DNA from: Saccoglossus kowalevskii
Lineage: Eukaryota; Hemichordata; Enteropneusta; Harrimaniidae
Length of the DNA stretch: 13,820 nucleotides
Reading direction: 5' to 3'
Assembly: GCF_000003605.2 (NCBI RefSeq)
Contig: NW_003105109.1
Span: 88,768-102,587 of the forward strand
Shown: positions 1 to 8,081 of the stretch, one piece after another
How positions within the stretch are numbered: position 1 is the stretch's first letter
Layout: each line of letters starts with the position of its first letter
Notes under the pieces: model-generated
What the model saw: only the letters and a program-made list of their open reading frames with translations
What the model was told of the DNA's origin: nothing
The model's database searches: none
Translations under genes and position numbers: made by a program

Positions 1-1700
1 CAACCCGTTAATTAAACAAGGCAATCAACATTTAAACGGAGATTTAACACGGACTAAAAGAGGGCACACATTCCTCAATGGAATAAACAGTGATGACAGA
101 AATGGCACTTTGGTATAAATATGGGTATAGATTTTGCCACTATCCAGGTATAAAAATGGTCACATTTTTGAGCACTCAGGGGCACCTCCCTATTCAGCTA
201 TGTATCAACTCCGGCGGGGCATCTTTATCAAATGTAGAGACTGATTTCATAACTATCACATAACTATAACGATTAAGCCTAATTTCACTGTAATTTGTCC
301 GTTAGGTGAAATGCATATACATTCCTTGATATGCCATCATAATACCTGTATATAACAGTGATAGCTTTACATGATAAGAACTACAAGTGTTCACCGTATC
401 CATAACAACTACACGTACGCTTTAATACCAAATGATAAAGAATCACTCTACTTTGTCGGTAATAGTATTTTAGTCATTTATATCCTACTTTTGGATATTG
501 AAATGTTATCGACAATGAATAGCTATGGTTTCTCACATCGACTTGCGTAACAAAAGCATGCGATGTCAAACGCACATAAAAGTCGACAAAGGCAGAACAT
601 TTTATTGCATCACATCATCGAAACCATTGCCAATCGATAATATGATTATTTAATATACTCTCACCAAAACTACAATATGAAAAAAACGATCAGTTTGATG
701 TACGTTTTCCCCGGGATTTAATCTGCTGGGCCACAAGAAACTCCGACGGCAGCCATTTTCTGCAGGTCGAACGAGGGCATCATGTCATTGAAGTAAATCC
801 TAATGTACTTTTTAAATTATTTTATACTCCCGTCGTCTGCTTCAGATGTATGTGTATATTTCCTAGAGTCTTAATACATGTTATATCATGTATGTGGGAT
901 GCTCCAAGAGATTCGTAGCAAACTACTATAATTGCAACCGACGTAGCAAAATATAGTGTGAACATTGACTAAACAACACGCTATTGCAAAAATTGAATTC
1001 ATGATGTTCTGTATTCAACATATTGCCAATATACAGGAAGGCGACTTTATCAGTGCCATTTTACGCACATTTATAATAATAACTGTAGATCGAAACAGGC
1101 ATACTGTAAATAATTTATTATATTAAATGTGATTGCGAGCTGACTCTGAAATTAAATTTTCCGAGGCTGAATCTGCAAAACAAACTGTTGCCTGTGACAT
1201 TATATTATTGCAATATTGCCACTTGGGTTTACCACCGTTAGTATTATTGATAACACGAATGCATTTATGGCGAATATCCAATTAGTGGCCCATGATATCA
1301 GATTTAGTTGTTCGAAGACTATCACGAGAAACACAGTGAACACTAGTATCTTTATTTTTCAAACAGAGACGCTTTATTTTGAACATATGCTGCGACCAGT
1401 TTATCGGTTGTGACTAAATAAATCATTGTTTTATCAACGTATTAATCGGCAGCGTTAAATGTCGGTTCAGTGAAGAAAACGAATCCTGTACTTTGAGAGA
1501 ATTAAAAAATGTGAAAATTTCAAATGCGACTTTAAAGGGAAAATGTAAAATAGTAATGAAAGAAGTGTTCCGTATATGAAATTTGAAAATTTACTGCATT
1601 TTTTTTTCAATTTCGCGGCAGGTCTGTTATGATACATACAATGGGGAAAAGAAACGGTGCGTTTTATGCTAATTAGTCAGAAATGTAGAAAATGATATTA
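1..1700. other. AT-rich non-coding stretch, no gene seen
   Basis: I find no open frame with recognisable protein character here. The one open stretch, at 1216-1413, begins with TTG and matches no family I know. The region has short local repeats such as the 11-bp near-tandem CATAACTATCA / CATAACTATAA near 249-270, and an imperfect inverted repeat at 535-566 (ACATCG ... CGATGT). Its one gene-start-like motif, on the minus strand at 747-759, is listed separately. The AT richness and lack of coding signal fit intergenic or intronic animal DNA. Confidence 0.6.
718..759 (-). promoter_or_regulatory. YY1-like ATG motif on the minus strand
   Basis: Read on the minus strand, 759-747 is AAAATGGCTGCCG. 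This resembles the YY1-type motif (AAnATGGCGGC) found around transcription or translation starts of animal genes, and it gives the ATG at 756-754 a strong start context (A at -3, G at +4). The frame runs only 12 codons to a TAA at 720-718, and I see no convincing splice donor before that stop. It could mark the 5' end of a gene running leftward out of the window, but the sequence alone does not establish this. The local base composition is richer in G+C than its surroundings. Confidence 0.15.
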
Positions 1701-1739
1701 TTGGTTCATACTATAATTACGAAATTATCTATAAGTAAA

Positions 1740-2170
1740 ACGTTGAAGCTTGTCATCGAAACCACGCACACCAATGAGTGCAAAGCGAAGTCGCTGCTGA
1801 GACGCGTAACCATAAGAAATCGAAGTCCATTCTTCTGTCTGTAAAAACGGGCGGGAAAAGTTTCGACACTTGTGTATACGTCAGACGGCCATATCGCGTC
1901 GATGTTTACAAACAAGCGTCTATTTATAAGCTTTTGCGTTTTTAGTGTGTGTTGTAAGTGTCCCTTAGGACTCAATTCCCGTGACGACCCTTCCGTTATC
2001 GCGAGAATAATTCGTTGTGATATTTTGCAAATTACAAGCTACAACAAAATATTGCAGCAATATCTCCACATCCCTGGACTAAGAGGCGCCACAATTCCAC
2101 ACACCGTGATACATTCAATTATTATTTCAGAGACAGCCAACAGGTCGAATGGAAACACTCCCGCCAAAAC
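1740..2170. promoter_or_regulatory. CpG-richer stretch with E2F-like and MEF2/TATA-like motifs
   Basis: This segment has more CG dinucleotides than its AT-rich flanks. It contains GGGCGGGAAAA at 1849-1859 and TCCCGCCAAA at 2159-2168, which resemble E2F sites in opposite orientations. CTATTTATAA at 1920-1929 fits the MEF2 consensus YTAWWWWTAR and could equally act as a TATA element. A good splice donor sequence (GTAAGT) starts at 1954, and an acceptor-like tract ends at the AG at 2129-2130. The long open frame here begins with GTG and matches no family I recognise. This is motif spotting only; such motifs occur by chance. Confidence 0.2.
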
Positions 2171-2690
2171 TCTCCTGAATAGTAACATCTAAACATATAC
2201 AAGTAACCTGTAGAATGCTGTGTGGGTAATCATATTTATATTGATTTTCGTTGCATTTGCAGCAAATAGTTACCAAACAATGAAAAATTTATAAGATTGG
2301 ATATATCTCTCAGCTGGCTTCACATGCATAGTTCAAGACTACCTAACCGGTGCTTATACCAGGTTTTATCGAGACGGTCTGTGGTTACAGCTTCATGTTC
2401 CGAGTAATCGCAAGAAATTGACATTACAATAGAAAATAAAAGACTGGCACTCCCATGCAATTAATAGCAAGTGAAATTCCTGGGATTGAAACATAGATAT
2501 TGAAATCACTGATGTAGGCATTGAATAACTTCAAGTTGGCATAAAGACAAGATAGTTTATTTAATCAGTGCTAGACCAGAGGCTGAAATTATAATTAAGT
2601 TCGTTGTCATATAATTTGTTTATTCCAATTTCTCCTGAAGTCAATTAGAATACACTGGTGAAAAGGTGTTTGGGGGATGTAGTTTACATT
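2170..2690. other. Non-coding stretch, no gene seen
   Basis: I see no coding signal here. The only structures noted are short one-base-spaced palindromes: ATTTGC-A-GCAAAT at 2255-2267, echoing ATATTGC-A-GCAATAT at 2049-2063. Both are centred on TTGCAGCAA. Their meaning is unknown. Confidence 0.5.
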
Positions 2691-2738
2691 ATGTATGGAG
2701 TGGTAAGGTTGGGTTTCATAATTTGTTCATTTCCAACT

Positions 2739-2910
2739 CTCATGGAGTCGCATAGAATTTCACTTAACTTATTTTCGATAAAAAGTTTTCAAGCATTACG
2801 TGTGAATCCAATTTACACTGTGCCGTGTCAAGTCTCAATAGAGTATAAGGGAAATTTTCACTTCAATTTATTTTAGCGGAAAAAAGTTTACATTGAAAAT
2901 GTATTTCACA
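2739..2910. repeat. Diverged ~95-bp local duplication
   Basis: Two segments beginning at 2739 (CTCATGGAGT) and 2834 (CTCAATAGAGT) align by eye. Both continue through a shared AATTTCACTT / ATTTTCACTT block, a TTATTTT block and an AAAAAGTTT block. This suggests an old, imperfect tandem duplication with a step of about 95 bp, or two members of a dispersed repeat. Neither copy is coding. The alignment contains several mismatches and indels, so confidence is limited. Confidence 0.35.
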
Positions 2911-2974
2911 TCATTACATATGTACTGCAGTTTATTTTGATTCGTCCCTGAAATCAAAATCGGTATTTCCACAA

Positions 2975-2990
2975 CTCATATGCAAATGAG
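2975..2990. promoter_or_regulatory. Near-palindromic octamer site (POU-type)
   Basis: CTCATATGCAAATGAG is palindromic except for two positions, and contains the POU-homeodomain octamer ATGCAAAT at 2980-2987. Other octamers occur at 5573-5580, 10123-10130 and 11350-11357, with the reverse form at 3164-3171. Function is not shown by sequence alone. Confidence 0.2.
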
Positions 2991-3389
2991 GTCTGGGAGC
3001 AAACAAAGTAGGCCTTTCAAGAGTAGCGTTTTTCGAAACATAGCAGAAATATTCAGAAGTATGATATTTTACCCTTGGGCACATGAATATACTTGCCGAG
3101 TGAAATGAAATTTGAACAACAGTAATGGAACTTTTAGGCAGTCACTAATTTTGACTAAAACTAATTTGCATATCACCAATGCAATAATGTTTTTGGTATT
3201 TTCACGGTTAATATCCAAATGAACATGGTATTGGCGATCCGCTCCACTACCATTGCCCTTAAAATCACTTTTGTGTGTCTGTGTGTGATTTCCAGTGTTT
3301 TCACGTATAAATTCTTCTGTGTTTTTTTGGCTTGGCCAATTTCGCTCAAACTTAGCAGGTAGGTCACACCTTCACCCTAGTTATCAGGA

Positions 3390-3637
3390 AAAATCTGAAA
3401 AAAATCGCCCACCGTTTCCGTAGCAACAACTGAAAAACCTGATTTTTGAATAGCTTTGTGCTAAATGTATCTTCTGTTACAAATTTAGAATACAACACCT
3501 CAGACATAGATCATTCTACTCAGCTTGAGTGTGGGCACAAAGTTACTATTTGTAAAATCTGAAAACAAATTCTGACCACTGTTTCCATGGAAACAGCCAA
3601 AAACTGATTTTTTTAATATCTTCACGCCAAATGTATC
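3390..3637. repeat. Two diverged repeat copies, each with an X-box-like palindrome
   Basis: Copies at 3390-3471 and 3554-3637 share, in the same order, AAAATCTGAAAA, then CAC(C/T)GTTTCC, then a CTGATTTTT block, then AAATGTATC, with a step of 164-167 bp. The first copy carries GTTTCCGTAGCAAC (3414-3427). The second carries GTTTCCATGGAAAC (3581-3594), a perfect 14-bp palindrome. Both resemble the X-box bound by RFX factors. The pair could be a local duplication or two members of a dispersed family. The non-coding character is clear, since no long frame is shared by both copies. Confidence 0.5.
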
Positions 3638-3639
3638 AC

Positions 3640-5080
3640 ACCCTACATTTCTATGATTAACTTTGAACTTTGAAAGAAATGTAAATGCTGTCTCAAATAT
3701 AGAAAATACTATCGCAAACCAGTTGCAAATAATAAATTTAATGGCAGAATACATCCTAGCAATAAAATAAAGTGACTTCTAAAGACTGAATGTTTATTTG
3801 CGAACTTTGTATACGATGCCCGGTTTTAGTTATGAACCGACGTTAGCTTCACGTTCATGTCCTACATTGGCAACAGCCGATAACATATTGCTTGTTTTTT
3901 TAGCGGAGCGGATCACCAACCAACCTACCGGATTGTTTTCATTGGCAACTGAACTACTTTTATTTTGTAAACACATTTTCGTCTGCTAATTTTATCCAGT
4001 TCAAATCGTTCAGCAACATTTTTGGCATATCAGGTGTACATCACACGGAATACTACGATTGAGAGAATTTGATGTATGTTGACTGAGTTTTATAAACCCT
4101 GAAGGGCTCTTGGGAGATCCATCCACAGTAAAATTAGCGATTACCATTTAGGCGAGACCATCAACATCAAAGTATCAGAAAGTTTTTGCTGGCGACGTTA
4201 CCCAGTTCCAAATAAAGATTACCAACACTAAATGAGCAACATTTTAACCGGTAATCAAGATTCATTTAATCCACAGATAACAAGCAACATCACAAACGAA
4301 GTTGTAGCGTGCAGCTCAGCGACGACCTCTGTCGACACAACTCATCCCGTTAGTGGAGTACCGCTGTAGCATGGCATGTTTGCCTTCACTATTGTATTCA
4401 AACGAATCATGTGGTGTGGCGTTCTCCGTCAAACCCGGGATTCGATCAATAGGCGAGTTTCAATAAAAAAAAACATCGCAAATCATGCAAGTTCAACATT
4501 TTCAAACCAGTATACTAAAACAGAAATGCTCAGCGGTGCAAAAGAAGGATAGATATTACATTTCACTATACACATCTTTGTTGATACTATCTCTCACATA
4601 TTCTACTCCCAATTACTCCTGCGGAAAATGGACTAGTCTATTTTCATGTTGACATTCTGAGTAAAATCATTGGCTGTTTCGCCGGTCTAGAAAATGTGTT
4701 TAATTTGCTTTCATTCAAGCAACAATAGAGATATCCCAGTGGGAGTGAAATATTCGACTCTGCCATTAAAAAATAGGGGTGTTTTCATCAAAAAACGAAT
4801 AACTCTGGAATGCAAACAACACACTGAATTTCGGAACAAATCGTGCATTATTTACAGCAGCAGAATATCACATAAACATGAAAACACTTTATATTGTATT
4901 ACAGCCTGAACCCTCTCTATTGCAATTCAAGGAATTGATCCCATATGTGCATCCATTTTCCACCTTGGTATCACCCACCCCTGAAAACAAACTCTTAATA
5001 CCACGCTGAAGCGTTTAATAATAAAGTATGTAATCTGAAATCGAGATTCTCTGTTATGGCTTGCTACGGCATGCTTGGTT
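3640..5080. other. Non-coding stretch, no gene seen
   Basis: No frame in this stretch looks like a real protein. The small open frames at 3798-3989 and 4694-4909 lack recognisable domains. A weak tRNA B-box-like sequence lies at 4437-4447 but has no convincing partner A box or cloverleaf. I see no transposon ends or coding remnants. Confidence 0.5.
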
Positions 5081-5083
5081 CTG

Positions 5084-5260
5084 TATAAAATGGCCAGAGA
5101 GGGCGACATATACAACACATACAAATTAGCAAGCACGTGTTTAAATGTGGAAAGCGATAAGGTTGCTAAATCACTAGATGTATTCAGATAAATCGTGTTG
5201 CTATAAACATTTTTTTTTCTAAATAGTGTTCATTTTACCGACATCGATCCATAGGTAAGC
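5084..5260 (+). promoter_or_regulatory. Possible distal promoter and first non-coding exon (TRIM gene, model A)
   Basis: TATAAAA at 5084-5090 is a textbook TATA sequence. An E-box CACGTG follows at 5134-5139, and a strong splice donor, AG then GTAAGC, has its GT at 5255-5256. Together these would give a non-coding first exon of roughly 5115-5254. That exon could join the acceptor ending at 8071, placing the whole minisatellite inside a 2.8-kb first intron. This is inference from motif order only. The nearer model at 7855-8071 competes with it, and both could be wrong. Confidence 0.22.
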
Positions 5261-6150
5261 ACATTACTTTATTACACGGACTGACTAATCGTTATATTTT
5301 ACTCACTTCAGGTGAATCTGCAAAATTCGCGAAAAGTGTTTTTTAAATGAGATATCTCACCTAAACCATGAAGGTAATGTGAAGTACAGTAGATATCATT
5401 CAGTCTCATTTCACAGTGTGGGGGAATGGGAGACGCTCTTCAAATTATCACGCCGGTTTATTACAATGCGCTGTGCTCTAAATGTAACATCCCCTAAATT
5501 ATAGGAAATTAATGTATTTTACTAAGCTAAACACTTCGCTGGACTTATGTTGATTGTCAAATTTTTAAATTCATGCAAATTTAATTTGCTAAGCACAGTA
5601 CGGCACGGATTATTTACGGATCTCTAAACTTTAATTAAAGTTTTGATTTATATTTCCTCTTTTTTTCTAATGTAAACACACAATAAGCTTGGAAGTGATA
5701 TAAAAAACACTAGTCTGTTATAGTTCAAGGTGTGTGTTATCTATAGGTGTGCACTAGTCGTGGGGTATGTCCACTCAGCTCTGTTGACAATACGATTATA
5801 TCTTCTAAATTTTATGCGTTTACACTACTTATTTACATAGGGGTATAGTTCACACCTTGTAGATATAAAGCGTTGTGTAATATTTTAGGTAATATGTCAA
5901 TAAGTTTATTTAATTAAATGCCTGACTGTGGTTATGTTGAAACCTCTCAGTGTGAATGCCTTTTTTATGGTGTACCTAGTAATTAGCATTGTACTAATTT
6001 TCGATGTAGCCGAAGAAAATTGAAAATTTTTGAAAATAACGTTACCAAAGTTTAAATCTAAATGATACAGAAGGAAATTGAGAATGTCAGAAATTAGCAA
6101 TTCCAATATTAGTATCTACTTCATGGAAAAATGTATGTAATTTGAAAACA
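5261..6150. other. Non-coding AT-rich stretch before the minisatellite
   Basis: No coding frame of note. There is a 12-bp perfect palindrome (TGAGATATCTCA) at 5348-5359 and an octamer ATGCAAAT at 5573-5580. The open frame on the minus strand at 5906-6106 has no family resemblance and appears to be chance. Confidence 0.5.
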
Positions 6151-6151
6151 T

Positions 6152-7516
6152 GATGAGCTCATTTTTCATTGAGATACATGCTTAGAGAAGTCCAGTGTAG
6201 GTAGTGAGCCCATCTCTCACTGAGATACATGCTTAGTGAAGTACAGTGCAGGCGGTGAGCCAATTCCTTACTGAAATACATGCTTACTGAAATACAGTGT
6301 AGGCGGTGAGTCCATCTCTCACTGCGACACATGCTTACTGAAATGCAGTGCAGGCGGTGAATGACATACTTACATGCTTAGTGAAGTCCAGTGCAGGTAG
6401 TGAGCCCATCCCTCACTGGCATACATACTTACTGAAGTACAATGAAGGCGGTGAGCCAATTCTACATTAAAATACATGCTTACTGAAAAACAGTGTAGGC
6501 GATGAGTCCATCTCTCAATGATATACATGCTTACTGAAAGGCAGTGTAGGCGGTCATTCCATCCCTCACTGAGATACATGCATACTGAAGTAAATTGTAG
6601 GCGGTGAGCCCATCTCTCACTGAGATACATGCTTACTGAAATGCAGTGTAGGCGGTGGGCACATTCCTCACGGAGATACATGCTTACTGAAGTACAGTGT
6701 AGGCGGAGAGCCCATTTTCTCTGAGATACATGCTTAGTGGAATTCAGTGTAAACAGTGAGCCTCCCCTCACTGAGATACATGCTTACTGAAGTACAGTGC
6801 ATGCCGTCAGCCAATTTCTCACTGAAATACATGCTTACTGAAATACAGTGTACGTGGTTAGTTAATTTTTCACTGACATACATACATGCTTAGTGAAGTC
6901 CAGTGTAGGTAGTGAGCCCATTCCTGACTGGCATACATGCTTACCGAAGTACAATGAAGGCGGTGAGCCAATTCTTCATTGAAATACATGCTTACTGAAA
7001 AACACTGTAGGCGATGAGTCCTCTCTCACTGAGATACATGCTTACTGAAAGGCAGTGTAGGCGGTCAGTCCATCCCTCACTGAGATACATGCTTACTGAA
7101 GTAAAGCTTAGGCAGTGAGTCCATCTCTCACTGAGATACATGCTTACTGAAGTAAATTGTAGGCGGAGAGTCCATCTCTCACTGAGATACATGCTTACTG
7201 AAGTAAAGTGCAGGCGGTGAGCCCATCCCTCACTGAGATACATGCTTACTGAAGTAAAGTTTAGGCGGTGAGTCCATCTCTCACTGAGGTACATGCTTAC
7301 TGAAGTAAATTGTAGGCGGGGAGTCCATCTCTCACTGAGATACATGCTTACTGAAAAGCAGTGTGGGCGGGGAGCCCATCTCTCACTTAGATACATGCTT
7401 ACTAAAGTACAGTGTAGGCGGTGAGCCCATCCCTCACTGAGATACATGCTTAAACTGAAGTACAGTGTAGGCGGTGAGCCCATCCCTCACTGAGATACAT
7501 GCTTACTGAAGTACAC
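6152..7516. repeat. 51-bp minisatellite, 27 copies, with higher-order structure
   Basis: The anchor ACATGC (or a close variant) recurs at 6176, 6227, 6278, 6329, 6372, 6423, 6474, 6525, 6576, 6627, 6678, 6728, 6778, 6829, 6884, 6935, 6986, 7036, 7087, 7138, 7189, 7240, 7291, 7342, 7393, 7444 and 7497. The step is 51 bp, with exceptions of 43, 50, 50, 55, 50 and 53. The best-kept part of each unit is GAGATACATGCTTACTGAAG, followed by a more variable CAGTGTAGGCGGTGAGCCCAT. Each unit carries CACTG and CAGTG as a short inverted pair. The right half (from about 7036) is more uniform than the left. The array lies between about 0.6 and 1.9 kb upstream of the TRIM start codon and may be inside its first intron. 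Confidence 0.95.
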
Positions 7517-7854
7517 ACTGCGTTGTTGTGACTGCATTGTTATGGTGGCAAAATTATTCTTTTCTCTGAGGCTTTATTGACAACTCGATGAAGAAATGAG
7601 ATAATTGTAGATCAGCTCAACGTGTCTTTTTCTGTTTGTTGGCTCTACAAAACCCCATTATTCAAGTGTCCATGTGTGGCTGGTTGAGTGCCAACATTGG
7701 TGATGATATGAATCTTTCAATGTCACGATTTGGGGAAATCCCGACACGTCCCCTACTGTGTTTCCTTCTGACGTTGTATTGTCACTGTGACAAACCGCTG
7801 TGATAAGAACGGATCGATCGAACGAACTGATTCATTCGAATATACTAAGTACAT
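7517..7854. other. Upstream flank of the TRIM gene
   Basis: No coding signal. It contains a 15-bp interrupted palindrome, TTGTCAC-T-GTGACAA, at 7779-7793, and a CG-containing stretch with nested GATCGATC just after it. It may be part of the TRIM promoter, but nothing in the sequence proves this. Confidence 0.3.
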
Positions 7855-8071
7855 TATAAATATAAACTTGATGAATCATATGCGTAATTTACCACACCTT
7901 ACATAAACATAAAATAATTATAATAGAGTTCCCCTATGTGAGTCAGTATTTTCAGTATTAGTTATTATGAATGCAACAAGTAAGCTAATACCATGGCGTA
8001 CTATTACTTCCTTTACGAATATCATATTTATCGCAAACAACATTTTTTTAATTGATTTGTTTTATTTCTAG
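7855..8071 (+). promoter_or_regulatory. Candidate proximal promoter, short 5' UTR intron and splice acceptor (TRIM gene, model B)
   Basis: TATAAATATAAA at 7855-7866 is a good TATA element. A donor-like GTAAGC begins at 7980. A strong acceptor (a T-rich tract, then TTTCTAG) ends at 8071, with a branch-point-like TTAAT around 8048-8052. This would make a 92-nt intron in the 5' UTR, with the main ATG 10 nt into the second exon. The acceptor is the best-supported part. An upstream ATG at 7967 lies in the proposed first exon; if the intron is removed, its short frame would overlap the main ATG out of frame and could dampen translation. Confidence 0.35.
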
Positions 8072-8081
8072 TCATAAGGAG

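Noticed and set aside
1872-2192. 106-codon open frame on the + strand
   Set aside because: It starts with GTG, shows no recognisable domain, and contains a splice-donor-like and an acceptor-like sequence. It is probably chance in a CpG-richer patch.
4437-4447. tRNA B-box-like sequence (GGGATTCGATC), possible SINE
   Set aside because: No convincing A box at the right distance, no cloverleaf, and no A-rich tail or target duplication.
5091-5106. CTCF-like sequence (GGCCAGAGAGGGCGAC)
   Set aside because: The right half fits the CTCF core but the left half is out of register, so the full motif is not present.
5375-5425. Possible stray minisatellite unit (GAAGTACAGTA ... TTCACAG)
   Set aside because: Only short pieces match, in broken order; it is indistinguishable from chance.
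6152-7516. Repeat array as a CRISPR
   Set aside because: There are no distinct spacers: the whole 51-bp unit is related from copy to copy, and the context is animal.
8052-8081. Ten extra N-terminal residues on the TRIM protein
   Set aside because: They begin with TTG and translate the T-rich tract and AG of a splice acceptor, so they are very likely intronic or untranslated.
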